Assembly (NCBI RefSeq): GCF_036208045.1
Contig: NZ_CP121472.1
Location: 4,475,531 to 4,539,530, forward strand
From: Thiorhodovibrio winogradskyi
Lineage (GTDB): Bacteria; Pseudomonadota; Gammaproteobacteria; Chromatiales; Chromatiaceae
DNA: 64,000 nt
Reading direction: 5' to 3'
In this document: piece by piece, positions 17,541-25,705 of the stretch
How positions within the stretch are numbered: position 1 is the first letter of the stretch
Layout: each line of letters begins with the position of its first letter
Notes under the pieces: generated by a model
The model's database searches: none
Told to the model about the DNA's origin: nothing
The model's input: only the letters and a program-made list of their open reading frames with translations
Program-made: the position numbers and the translations under genes

Positions 17541-18551
17541 TCAATGCAACACCTCGTCGAGACTGCGCGCATCAATGGCTCGATCAAACCAAATGAGCAG
17601 GGTGTTTGAATCGGCTTCGGTGATTCGGGTCAGGATGGGCTCGCTGGGCGGGCCGAATTTGCGCTCGATCAGACGCAGCAGCGACCGCGCTTGCCCGCGC
17701 TGTTCGCCGCGCTTCTCACCGCGCTTCTCGCCGCGCTTCTCACCACGCTTCTCACCGCGCTTCTCTCCGCGCTGTTCACCTTGGGCAATGTATCGATCAA
17801 TAAAGGTTTCCATCAGCGGCTCTCCAGGAAAAGTCTGTTCAATCAGGGTGCGCGCTTGGCGCTCATCAAGGCGACCGGTTCCTTGGACATAGTAACGCAG
17901 CAAGGATTCGAGGATGTCTAGCGCGGTGGCGTCGCGCCTGACTTTGGCGATCAGCCCGAGCAGTTCCCGCAAGCGCTCTTCGGGCTGGTCATTGTAAATA
18001 TGGCGCAGCGCGAGTTGAACCAGCCGGGACAACACCCCGCCCTTGATATCGGTGGCGCTTCTGGCTGAGATGTCGTGCAGCGCGTAGCCAAATTGCGGCA
18101 CATAGGGTTTGATGGACTCGGGTAACGGGTCGATTAGGTCGTGGAAATGCGCCGGGGCACGCCATTGTTTTTGGCCGTGATACAGCACCAAGGGATAAAT
18201 GGGCGGCAGGCGCTTGGCCTTGGGGTTCTGGTCGCGATACAGCTCGCCGCTGGCGACCATGTAGCGCAGCAGTTGCAGCAGTACCCAATGCTCTGGCTGA
18301 CTTTTGTGCTCAAACAGCAGATACACCGACAAGGTGGTACTACCGCGATAGGGAATCTGGTAGATCAGGTCCGAGTAGATCTTGCGCAGTGCCTCGGTCA
18401 CAAAGGTGTCAGGGGAGATGACCAACCGCTCCAGGTCGAGATCGGCGAGCAAGGCCGGCGGCAGCGTCTGCCCAAGGAAGTCACGCGCGATGACCGGTCG
18501 CACGAAGTTCTCGCGGAAAAAGCAATCATGCGGCGTGGGGGTGGTGGTCAT
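17541..18551 (-). CDS. Rpn-family recombination-promoting nuclease, copy 2
   Basis: A 336-residue paralogue, almost identical to its two neighbours through the nuclease domain (D61, E81, K83). It differs by an expanded C-terminal linker: after GEQRG there are five EKRG tetrapeptides, encoded by a 12-base tandem repeat at about 17701-17780, then GEQRGQARSLLRLIE. The expansion accounts for the 20-residue length difference from copy 1. The charged linker sits between the nuclease part and the C-terminal helical part, so repeat number may tune spacing or oligomerisation; that is inference. Confidence 0.87.
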   Translation of the reverse strand: MTTTPTPHDCFFRENFVRPVIARDFLGQTLPPALLADLDLERLVISPDTFVTEALRKIYSDLIYQIPYRGSTTLSVYLLFEHKSQPEHWVLLQLLRYMVASGELYRDQNPKAKRLPPIYPLVLYHGQKQWRAPAHFHDLIDPLPESIKPYVPQFGYALHDISARSATDIKGGVLSRLVQLALRHIYNDQPEERLRELLGLIAKVRRDATALDILESLLRYYVQGTGRLDERQARTLIEQTFPGEPLMETFIDRYIAQGEQRGEKRGEKRGEKRGEKRGEKRGEQRGQARSLLRLIERKFGPPSEPILTRITEADSNTLLIWFDRAIDARSLDEVLH

Positions 18552-18670
18552 ATCCCTTGATCAAAACGGAGTCGATCTCTGCATTGCCTAAGGATGCCTG
18601 GAAACAATTTGGGCTTGATCATAACCCGGGCCATCCTGAAAGAAAGAGCGGGGCATCGTGGCGGTAGCAT

Positions 18671-18698
18671 GGGTGGACAAGCGAAGCGCAGTCCACCC
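18671..18698. repeat. Intergenic hairpin GGGTGGAC/GTCCACCC, copy 2
   Basis: The same 8-base stem as at 17366-17393, carried along by the duplication. A short insertion (cat) precedes it relative to copy 1. Confidence 0.7.
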
Positions 18699-18845
18699 AG
18701 GCCTGCGCAACTGTTTAGCCAGCGCCAGGCTTCAATAGTCGCGAGATTATTACTCCCGAGCACCTCCTTGAGATCAAGCCATTTGAGCCGAGCCGATCCC
18801 CGGGGACCAGCCACTTGAGCCGATCCTCGACATAGCTCTGGTACA

Positions 18846-19844
18846 TCAATGCAACACCTCGTCGAGACTGCGCGCATCAATGGCTCGATCAAACCAGATG
18901 AGCAGGGTGTTTGAATCGGCTTCGGTGATTCGGGTCAGGATGGGCTCGCTGGGCGGGCCGAATTTGCGCTCGATCAGACGCAGCAGCGACCGCGCTTGCC
19001 CGCGCTGTTCGCCGCGCTTCTCACCACGCTTCTCACCACGCTTCTCACCGCGCTTCTCACCGCGCTGTTCACCTTGGGCAATGTATCGATCAATAAAGGT
19101 TTCCATCAACGGCTCTCCGGGGAAAGTCTGTTCAATCAGGGTGCGCGCCTGGCGCTCATCAAGGCGGCCGGTGCCTTGGACATAGTAACGCAGCAAGGAT
19201 TCGAGGATGTCCAGCGCGGTGGCGTCGCGCCTGACTTTGGCGATCAGCCCGAGCAGTTCCCGCAAGCGTTCTTCGGGCTGGTCATTGTAAATATGGCGCA
19301 GCGCGAGTTGAACCAGCCGGGACAACACCCCGCCCTTGATATCGGTGGCGCTTCTGGCTGAGATGTCGTGCAGCGCATAGCCAAATTGCGGCACATAGGG
19401 TTTGATGGACTCGGGTAACGGGTCGATTAGGTCGTGGAAATGCGCCGGGGCACGCCATTGTTTTTGGCCGTGATACAGCACCAAGGGATAAATGGGCGGC
19501 AGGCGTTTGGCCTTGGGGTTCTGGTCGCGATACAGCTCGCCGCTGGCGACCATGTAGCGCAGCAGTTGCAGCAGTACCCAATGCTCTGGCTGACTTTTGT
19601 GCTCAAACAGCAGATACACCGACAAGGTGGTACTACCGCGATAGGGAATCTGGTAGATCAGGTCCGAGTAGATCTTGCGCAGTGCCTCGGTCACAAAGGT
19701 GTCAGGTGAGATGACCAACCGCTCCAGGTCGAGATCGACGAGCAAGGCCGGCGGCAGCGTCTGCCCAAGGAAGTCACGCGCGATGACCGGTCGCACGAAG
19801 TTCTCGCGGAAAAAGCAATCATGCGGCGTGGGGGTGGTGGTCAT
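18846..19844 (-). CDS. Rpn-family recombination-promoting nuclease, copy 3
   Basis: A 332-residue paralogue with intact D61, E81 and K83. The C-terminal linker has four EKRG tetrapeptides, one fewer than copy 2, so the 12-base repeat changes in whole units and never breaks the frame. The upstream side of this copy is interrupted by a MITE 40 bases before the start, which may separate it from its promoter. Small substitutions are scattered along the gene. Confidence 0.87.
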   Translation of the reverse strand: MTTTPTPHDCFFRENFVRPVIARDFLGQTLPPALLVDLDLERLVISPDTFVTEALRKIYSDLIYQIPYRGSTTLSVYLLFEHKSQPEHWVLLQLLRYMVASGELYRDQNPKAKRLPPIYPLVLYHGQKQWRAPAHFHDLIDPLPESIKPYVPQFGYALHDISARSATDIKGGVLSRLVQLALRHIYNDQPEERLRELLGLIAKVRRDATALDILESLLRYYVQGTGRLDERQARTLIEQTFPGEPLMETFIDRYIAQGEQRGEKRGEKRGEKRGEKRGEQRGQARSLLRLIERKFGPPSEPILTRITEADSNTLLIWFDRAIDARSLDEVLH

Positions 19845-19884
19845 ATCCCTTGATCAAAACGGAGTCGATCTCTGCATTGCCTAA

Positions 19885-20058
19885 TTCTACTTTGTTAAAT
19901 TCGAGTTCTCGGATGCTATTGATTTAGAAACCCGTATTAGAATCGTGTCCAGTCGGTTGAGGGTTGGAAAAGCCATGACGGCATTGATGGCCGGCAAAAG
20001 ACTAAGTCACATAGTGTAACCCTAAATAAATCAAGAAGATAAAGTTAACAAAGTAGAA
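19885..20058. mobile_element. Miniature inverted-repeat element (MITE), 174 bp
   Basis: The ends are perfect 14-base inverted repeats, TTCTACTTTGTTAA at 19885-19898 and TTAACAAAGTAGAA at 20045-20058. CTAA flanks both ends (19881-19884 and 20059-20062). The sister rpn units at 17287 and 18588 hold a single CTAA at the same junction, i.e. the empty site, so the insertion and its 4-base target duplication are seen directly. CTAA fits the YTAR target of IS5-group elements. There is no open frame, so it would depend on a transposase elsewhere. Confidence 0.85.
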
Positions 20059-20062
20059 CTAA

Positions 20063-20530
20063 GGATGCCTGGAAACAATTTTACCCTACCCCTATAAACT
20101 CGCGACAGAACGGCGGCGCTGCTGGCCGGGCAAGGGAGCCTTAAACATCGCATCATATCGCTGGTGGTTTTACACACCTAGCCCTGTCAGCCCTAGAATT
20201 CTGAACAGCGCCATAGAATCGACGACACGCAACTTTAGTTTGGCAGTATGCGTCAGGATCAAGTGACAGATCCTGCCATTTGAGCCGCTATCCGGTGCCG
20301 GATGAAGTCATTTTATGATGGCAGTCACAAGCCAATCTCCGCTCTGACACCACCAACTCGAATTCGGCATGCCTTTTGCTTACTAGATGGGAAATTTCAA
20401 ACACTCCGAAGTTGGCTTCCGGTCTAGGCGAGGATGCAAGACTCCCTATAGGATCCGGAAGAGCCGCGCCCAGGGTCAAAGAAAAAAGCTTCTATTTCTC
20501 GGTATTTTCAACTTTCAGGGAAACACTCAG
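20063..20530. other. Intergenic region, no gene seen
   Basis: The first bases continue the rpn repeat unit (GGATGCCTGGAAACAATTT); from about 20083 the sequence is unique. Frames are short and without recognisable products. The last part is the leader of the PEP-CTERM-like gene, with AGGGAAA about eight bases before its ATG. Confidence 0.6.
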
Positions 20531-21475
20531 ATGACTGCTTTCAAAGACATCGCCATCAAAAAAGCTGACAAAAACGGCTCAACACCTTGGTATTCGCCGA
20601 TATCAACAGCTAGCGCTGCTACACTTGCGCTTTTATTAAACGCGACGGTGACACTCGCTAGCCCCATCTATGATCCTGATACGTCTGATACCGTCAATTA
20701 TGTTGAAGACGAATCACTTGGCACTGTCGATATCGACATTGTCGACGGGATTTTTTCGAATGGATCTGACACGCTTAAGATTATTTTTAATGACGGGGAT
20801 ACCGACAAGGAAGCTTGGGTAAAAGCTGGTGCCTTCGGTGGTGCGGTCACTCCGGGCGACACCGATCCTTTCGATCCGAAAGACCTTTATCGAAGTGATG
20901 ATGACGTTATCTTTTATTGCGTTGATCTCTTCGCAAATTTGAAGACGCATAAAAGCACCTATACTGTCCTCCCGATAGAAGATGGCGCTCCGCTCGATAC
21001 TAATGTGAACGGCAAAGCGGTCAGCCGTGATTTCGGCAACCTGCTCAGCTTTCTTGGAGCCCTCAACTGGGTTCTGAGTCGAGACCAATACGGATTTAAA
21101 TTTGAGGATCAAAACTGGCTCAATCCGTCAAGTGGAAACATGAGTGCCGCAATCCAAGTGGGAATCTGGGAGAGTCTATACGATTCTAGCTCTGGTATGG
21201 ACATCGCGGGTGGCAATTTCAAAGTCACGCATTTAGCTAATGTAGATGGTTTGAATGATAACCAAACTCTGCTTGACAGTGTGTTTAATCGAATGGATGA
21301 CAGCAACAATGTCGCGCTGGCCAACGATAAAGTTCTGTTATTTCATAGCTCAGACGGACAAGACCTGATTGCGGATCCGGTCGATGTACCGGCGCCCGCA
21401 ACCCTTCCGTTGCTACTAGGCGGTCTACTATTACTTGGGAATTTTGGTCGGAGACTCAACGGGCCACAGAGATAG
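20531..21475 (+). CDS. PEP-CTERM-like exported protein
   Basis: A 314-residue protein with an N-terminal export signal after a long charged start (hydrophobic stretch AATLALLLNATVTLA, likely cut after LASP) and a C-terminal sorting-like tail: VPAPATLPLLLGGLLLLG followed by NFGRRLNG. This matches the PEP-CTERM pattern (VPxPATL, hydrophobic helix, Arg cluster), which exosortase systems process in organisms that make exopolysaccharide. No exosortase is seen in the window. The mature part is Asp-rich (DPDTSDTVNY, NDGDTDKE). ATG 20531 is chosen for its AGGGAAA ribosome site; the frame is open further upstream. Confidence 0.7.
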   Translation: MTAFKDIAIKKADKNGSTPWYSPISTASAATLALLLNATVTLASPIYDPDTSDTVNYVEDESLGTVDIDIVDGIFSNGSDTLKIIFNDGDTDKEAWVKAGAFGGAVTPGDTDPFDPKDLYRSDDDVIFYCVDLFANLKTHKSTYTVLPIEDGAPLDTNVNGKAVSRDFGNLLSFLGALNWVLSRDQYGFKFEDQNWLNPSSGNMSAAIQVGIWESLYDSSSGMDIAGGNFKVTHLANVDGLNDNQTLLDSVFNRMDDSNNVALANDKVLLFHSSDGQDLIADPVDVPAPATLPLLLGGLLLLGNFGRRLNGPQR

Positions 21476-21480
21476 CATGC

Positions 21481-21786
21481 TCAGGAGCGCTTAGGATCAA
21501 ACGACTCCCGGAACTGCATTAACCGCTGACTGATTTTCCGGTCATTTGGTTCCAGCCGGCGCGCGGCTTCGGCCGCGTGACGCCCCTCTGTAAGCGCTTG
21601 TCGGGCCAAGGCTAGCCCGGCTCGGGCAACCAAATCCCAAGCCGGGGCATGCTGAGGAAAGTGCTCGGTTGCCTCACGCGCCACCGCGAACGCCTCCGCG
21701 AAATCCGTGCTGGCTGGATTCGCACGGTACAGCAGCCGCGTCACCAAAAAACGGTAGCGCATGAACCGCGCTGGCTCCCAGTATAG
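21481..21786 (-). pseudogene. C-terminal fragment of a TPR-like protein, cut by IS3 element
   Basis: The minus-strand frame is open from the IS edge (reads LYWEPARFMRYRFLVTRLLY) to a stop at 21481, with helix-pair segments like TPR repeats (AEAFAVAREATEHFPQHAPA). There is no start or ribosome site of its own apart from an internal ATG at 21762 (93 residues). It is best read as the 3' end of a gene whose front was lost at the IS insertion. It may have belonged to the glycosyltransferase/methyltransferase cluster on the other side. Confidence 0.6.
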
Positions 21787-21864
21787 TGGACCCCAATTTT
21801 AGGACACTAAATTAAGTTAGTTTTGCCTCATCTGAAGAGACTTGTAAAGACTTGGAGAGAGCAG

Positions 21865-22158
21865 ATGAGTGAGAGACAACGCAAGACCTTCAGTGCCGCT
21901 TTCAAGGCCAAAGTAGGCTTGGAAGCGGTACGCGGAGTGAAGACGACTAACGAGATTGCGCAGGATCACGGGGTTCATCCGGTCCAAGTAGGCCAGTGGA
22001 AGAAAGCCATCGTGGCGGACGCCGGCAAGCTGTTCGAAGGCCGGCGCGGGCGCAAGAAAGTGGACGACAGTGGCGACGAAGAGCGACTCTACAGCGAGAT
22101 CGGGCGGTTGAAAATGGAGCTGGACTGGCTGAAAAAAAAGTCCGGGGTGAGCCTGTGA
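21865..22158 (+). CDS. IS3-family transposase OrfA
   Basis: A 97-residue protein with the HTH_Tnp_1 domain (RKTFSAAFKAKVGLEAVRG, then NEIAQDHGVHPVQVGQWKKA) and a C-terminal leucine-zipper-like helix (YSEIGRLKMELDWLKKKSG). It binds the IS ends. ATG 21865 has GGAGAGAG just upstream. It is in frame +1 relative to the -1 shifted OrfB, and the A8G run at 22132-22140 near its end would give an OrfAB fusion. Confidence 0.87.
   Translation: MSERQRKTFSAAFKAKVGLEAVRGVKTTNEIAQDHGVHPVQVGQWKKAIVADAGKLFEGRRGRKKVDDSGDEERLYSEIGRLKMELDWLKKKSGVSL
22132..22140 (+). other. Programmed -1 frameshift site (A8G)
   Basis: The run AAAAAAAAG lies 18 bases before the orfA stop. OrfB is in the -1 frame, as in other IS3 elements that make OrfAB by slippage here. 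Confidence 0.75.
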
Positions 22159-23147
22159 GCGTGCGTCGCGGGTGGATCGACATGGGCGGCCTTGATGATG
22201 GCGGGTTAGCGGTCAGTCGCCAATGTGCGCTGCTTGGCGTACATCGCTCTGGAGTGTATGCACACCGCCATGATCGTATTGCCGAGCCGAGCGAACTGGA
22301 TCAAAAGTTGTTGCGGCTGATTGATGCGGAATACACCAAGAGACCATTTTATGGGAGTCGACGCATGGTTGTGATGCTGCGCGCACAAGGCTATGCGGTC
22401 AGTCGCAAACGCGTTCAGCGTCTCATGGGCGTTTTAGGTTTAGCCGGCATGTTGCCTGGGCCTCATACAAGCAAGCCGCATCCTGAGCACAAAATCTACC
22501 CCTACTTGTTGCGTGGGCTGGCCATTGTACGGCCCAACCACGTCTGGAGCAGTGACATCACCTATGTGCGACTCGCGCATGGATTTGCCTACCTGGTGGC
22601 CATCATCGACTGGTACTCACGACGAGTCCTTTCTTGGAGATTGTCGAACACAATGGACACGGGCTTTTGCATCGATTGCTTGGAGGATGCGCTGCGCCAC
22701 TATGGGCGCCCGGAGATCTTCAACACCGACCAGGGCGCGCAGTTTACCAGCCTCGCCTTCACCCAGGTGTTGCGTGACGCCGAGGTGGCCATCAGCATGG
22801 ATGGGCGCGGCAGAGCCCTGGACAACGTCTTCGTCGAGCGTCTGTGGCGCAGCGTCAAATGGGAGGACATTTACCCCAAGGGCTATGAGACGCTCACAGA
22901 GCTGTTCATGGGCCTCTCGGCGTATTTCCCCTTCTACAACGGTGAACGCCCTCACCAGGGGCTTGGCTACCGAACGCCGGACGATGTGCATGTGAGCGGC
23001 AAAGGAGGTGGTGTCGTGGTTGCTGATCACTTTGGCGATCGCCCGCCAGCGGAGTCGTCGGCTCCGCTACGCTCCGCCGACGACTCCGCTGGCGAAGAAC
23101 TGGGGCAGCGCCAATCCGCTGCGACTGAACTGGGCGCGCTAACTTAA
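22155..23147 (+). CDS. IS3-family transposase OrfB (DDE integrase)
   Basis: The catalytic part of the transposase, about 330 residues from GTG 22155, which overlaps the orfA TGA. The DDE triad is visible: D in WSSDITYV, D in NTDQGAQFTS, and E in FVERLWRSVKWED. Upstream is the HTH_21-like region (FYGSRRMVVMLRAQGYAVSR). Normal IS3 proteins end soon after the domain (YRTPDDVHV), but here about 50 more residues follow, partly encoded by a perfect hairpin (23044-23094). Probably made as OrfAB by -1 frameshifting, though a separate start is possible. Confidence 0.85.
   Translation: MSVRRGWIDMGGLDDGGLAVSRQCALLGVHRSGVYAHRHDRIAEPSELDQKLLRLIDAEYTKRPFYGSRRMVVMLRAQGYAVSRKRVQRLMGVLGLAGMLPGPHTSKPHPEHKIYPYLLRGLAIVRPNHVWSSDITYVRLAHGFAYLVAIIDWYSRRVLSWRLSNTMDTGFCIDCLEDALRHYGRPEIFNTDQGAQFTSLAFTQVLRDAEVAISMDGRGRALDNVFVERLWRSVKWEDIYPKGYETLTELFMGLSAYFPFYNGERPHQGLGYRTPDDVHVSGKGGGVVVADHFGDRPPAESSAPLRSADDSAGEELGQRQSAATELGALT
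23044..23094. repeat. Perfect 19-bp hairpin at the 3' end of IS orfB
   Basis: The arm CGCCAGCGGAGTCGTCGGC (23044-23062) is mirrored at 23076-23094 around a 13-base loop. It lies within orfB after the catalytic domain and could stop incoming transcription or act as an IS sub-terminal structure. Confidence 0.85.
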
Positions 23148-23818
23148 ATTCGGGGGAAAACTGTCCTTGACATGGGGTCCACCTCACAGGCCAAGGCGCT
23201 TCTCGCTGACCGAATACTCTGGCTTAATGGATCGGACAGGAAGGCGTCCAGTGTTGCCTGATCCGTCCGCATCCCTGTCTCAACGCGCGCGACTAAGACA
23301 TCCTTTTCGATCAGCCCATCCAAAAAAGCAAAAGCGTAATTGGAATTGATAGCACGCAGCCGCTCCAGCATGCCACTGAAAGTGACATCATGGCCGCCCC
23401 AGCTTCTCGGATCGGTGATCAGACGCAAGTCATCAATCAAAACCCTGTGACTGCGGATTGGGCTTGCGGCAATTGCTCCAAGCTCATGATACAGCGGGCA
23501 GTTCACGGCGCTCTTCTCGGTGCCGGTGTTATGGGGATGACTGTGCGCGTCGAGCCAAAAAGTGGCTGGACGAGACAAATGCGCGATCACCCGAGGCAAG
23601 ACATCCAGCGTATCTCCCTGCCACAGCACCAAGCGGCCGTCGGCGATTTCCCTGGCGAAGCGCTGGCGGCAATGGTTGATCCAATGATCGGCAATCTCAA
23701 TGCTGTGAACCGTCTCGAATCCCGCGCCTAGCGCTTGGGCGATGCCGTCGCCTCGGTAACTTCCCGTTTCCACGAAACTTGGCGATAGCACCTGACGGTA
23801 ATCGAAACTCGCGCTCAT
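23144..23818 (-). CDS. SAM-dependent methyltransferase-like protein, C-terminus replaced by IS end
   Basis: A 224-residue protein. Motif VETGSYRGDGIAQALGAGFE and the following SIEI look like a class I SAM-binding region, and a later acidic segment (FWLDAHSHPHNTGTEKSA) is typical of small methyltransferases in glycan and glycopeptide clusters. The start ATG overlaps the stop of the GT41 gene (TGATG), so the two are coupled. The last 10-13 residues (VDPMSRTVFPRI) are encoded by the IS3 end, so the natural C-terminus is lost. The catalytic region seems intact, but activity is uncertain. Confidence 0.65.
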   Translation of the reverse strand: MSASFDYRQVLSPSFVETGSYRGDGIAQALGAGFETVHSIEIADHWINHCRQRFAREIADGRLVLWQGDTLDVLPRVIAHLSRPATFWLDAHSHPHNTGTEKSAVNCPLYHELGAIAASPIRSHRVLIDDLRLITDPRSWGGHDVTFSGMLERLRAINSNYAFAFLDGLIEKDVLVARVETGMRTDQATLDAFLSDPLSQSIRSARSALACEVDPMSRTVFPRI

Positions 23819-25599
23819 CAAGCACCCGCCTGACAAGCACGCTGCCAAAGGCGCCGATACAGGGCTTCAAGCCGCGCGACAAAGCCGACGTGATCGAGCA
23901 ATGGCGACGCGGCCATGCGGTCTCTCAGACCCCGGCGCAGATCGGCCAGTTTTTCAGGACTCGCGGCAAGCCCGACAGCGATGCGCAGGTAGGATTCGCG
24001 ATCCGGTGCCACCAACGCCTGCAGCTGCATCTGGCTGAACAAGCTCGCACCCACCCGTCCCGCATGACTGCGCCCCGCAAGCGTGATCATGGGCACTCCC
24101 ATCCACAACGCCTGGCAAGTGGTTGTTGTGCCATTGTACGGAAAGGGGTCCAGGGCGATGTCAATCTCGCCATACATGGCCAAATGGGCGCGGCGACTTG
24201 GTTCGAGATCCCTGAGTTCGAGCCGGCTCACGTCCGACAAACCCGCTTTCGCGAAAGCCTCGCATAGCTGATTACGGCTCTCATCGGTGGTCAGGCCGCC
24301 ACTTTTCAACAACAAGCGCGCTGTGGGTAGCTTGTTCAGCAAGGCGGACCAGGTTTCCAGGGTCTCGGGCGAAAGCTTTGCGACCTTGTTGAACGAACCG
24401 AAGGTCACATATCCGTTCGACAGCATAGGACTCTGCGCAACCGGCGGGGCGTCGGCGGGCGGATCAAACACCAAAAAACCCGGTTCCAAGCGGATCAGCG
24501 TCTCGCTTGCCAACTCATCGGCAGGTCCGGGAGGATCAGTCACGGCATCAACCAAGCGATAGTCGATGCTGTCCAAGCCGGTGGTATTCGGATAACCCAG
24601 GTAGGTCAGCTGCACGGGAGCAGCGCGGCAGGCAAAAACATCCAGGCGATTTCCCGTGGTATGACCGGCCAGGTCAACCAAGAGATCAACGCCATCGGCG
24701 CGGATTTGCTCGACAACCCGTTGCGTCGACCAACCGGCCACCTCGCGCCACAGGTCAGCGGCCGCGGCAATTCTTCGCCGCACCCCGTCGTTGGCGGACG
24801 TGCTCGCGTAGCAGACGACCTGTACATTCTCCCGATGATGTCCTTCAACCAAGGGAAGAAAAAAATAGGCAACAGGGTGCGACCTGAAATCCGGCGACAC
24901 ATAGCCAACGACCAAGGGCGTCTTATGACCATGCACGGCGCGCGGGGCGCTAACGGGAACGCAAGCCGGCGCCGCGTACAGACTCGCCCAATGGCGATGC
25001 TCTTGGGCGACCTCCGCCGGGGTCAGAGTGCAAGAAGAATTCACTGCCAACAAAAGCCGACTATGGGTTAGCCGGTCGGGCTGCCGCCTCAGCGCCTCGC
25101 GGTAAGCCGAAATCGCGGCATCAATCTCGCCCTTGAGCCTGAGAACATTTCCGAACACCCGCCAAAGGCGCGGGCCGTCCGCACCATGGTCGAAGCTTTG
25201 CCGCAGGGCCCAAAGCGCGTCATCGAGGCGATCCTCGGCCACCAGAGCGAAGCCCAAATTTTCCCACCGAGTGGCGGGATCGGCGATTGCCGGTTCGGAA
25301 TGACTGCTGGCAGGTGACCCGACTGGATCTCCATGCCCCCATTCGACGTCAGCTAGGGCGCGGAGAAGCGCCCGGTGAAAAGCCGTTTCCCGTTTCGCTT
25401 GGGAGTAAAATTTACCGACCAGTAAGCGTGCACCGGATGTTGTTGAAACTGTCCGCCGAAGAAAAAACAGCGCGTCGCGTAACAATGTACTTTCTTGCGC
25501 CCCGGAAGAGTTCCAAGCCGCCAACACAGATTCCAATGCGAAAGCTATATCAGCAACCCCGTCATTTTCGCCTCCATCTTTGCTTATCCTGCTAGACAC
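23818..25599 (-). CDS. GT41-family O-linked N-acetylglucosamine transferase-like protein
   Basis: A 593-residue member of the OGT (GT41) family. Residues about 110-180 have TPR-type helices (RWENLGFALVAEDRLDDALW). From about 230 the catalytic domain follows: VVGYVSPDFRSHPVAYFFLP, VDLLVDLAGHTTGNRLDVFA, PVQLTYLGYPNTTG, TFGSFNKVAKLSPETL and DIALDPFPYNGTTTTCQAL, the usual GT41 blocks including the sugar-nucleotide Lys region. Such enzymes add sugars to Ser/Thr (or Asn, as HMW1C) of proteins in the cytoplasm. Its neighbours are a PEP-CTERM-like gene, a giant Thr-rich exoprotein and a type I secretion system, which makes the Asp-Thr protein a natural substrate candidate. That link is inference. Confidence 0.85.
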   Translation of the reverse strand: MSSRISKDGGENDGVADIAFALESVLAAWNSSGAQESTLLRDALFFLRRTVSTTSGARLLVGKFYSQAKRETAFHRALLRALADVEWGHGDPVGSPASSHSEPAIADPATRWENLGFALVAEDRLDDALWALRQSFDHGADGPRLWRVFGNVLRLKGEIDAAISAYREALRRQPDRLTHSRLLLAVNSSCTLTPAEVAQEHRHWASLYAAPACVPVSAPRAVHGHKTPLVVGYVSPDFRSHPVAYFFLPLVEGHHRENVQVVCYASTSANDGVRRRIAAAADLWREVAGWSTQRVVEQIRADGVDLLVDLAGHTTGNRLDVFACRAAPVQLTYLGYPNTTGLDSIDYRLVDAVTDPPGPADELASETLIRLEPGFLVFDPPADAPPVAQSPMLSNGYVTFGSFNKVAKLSPETLETWSALLNKLPTARLLLKSGGLTTDESRNQLCEAFAKAGLSDVSRLELRDLEPSRRAHLAMYGEIDIALDPFPYNGTTTTCQALWMGVPMITLAGRSHAGRVGASLFSQMQLQALVAPDRESYLRIAVGLAASPEKLADLRRGLRDRMAASPLLDHVGFVARLEALYRRLWQRACQAGA

Positions 25600-25705
25600 G
25601 AATCAGGTATCGTCATGGCGCAACTATCTACGCATCGCGGGCCAAACATCGGAAAGCGACCGTGCTGCCATCTTGATTGCGTAGCTTCGACATAAAGAGA
25701 CCGCG

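Larger units (their letters stand above)
16285..20062. repeat. Tandem segmental array of three rpn units
   Basis: Three near-identical minus-strand rpn genes with their flanking DNA repeat head to tail, with start-to-start spacing of 1301 and 1293 bases. Intergenic parts after copies at 17250 and 18551 are almost the same, including CTAAGGATGCCTGGAAACAATTT-like junctions (cited in short form) at 17287, 18588 and 20060. The third unit is interrupted by a MITE. Differences are few, so the duplication is recent or the copies undergo gene conversion. Confidence 0.9.
21787..23181 (+). mobile_element. IS3-family insertion sequence
   Basis: About 1.4 kb, with ends TGGACCCCA... on the left and the complementary ...TGGGGTCCA on the right; the inner ends also match (AGGACA). 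It carries orfA (helix-turn-helix) and orfB (DDE integrase) with a run of A for programmed -1 frameshifting. No 3-4 base target duplication is visible at the edges, and a neighbouring gene is cut on each side, which suggests a deletion at insertion or afterwards. Confidence 0.85.

Noticed and set aside
17318-17587. Minus-strand frame between rpn copies (and its sister at 18548-18892)
   Set aside because: Carried along by the duplication and differing only by flanking changes; no ribosome site or family signature.
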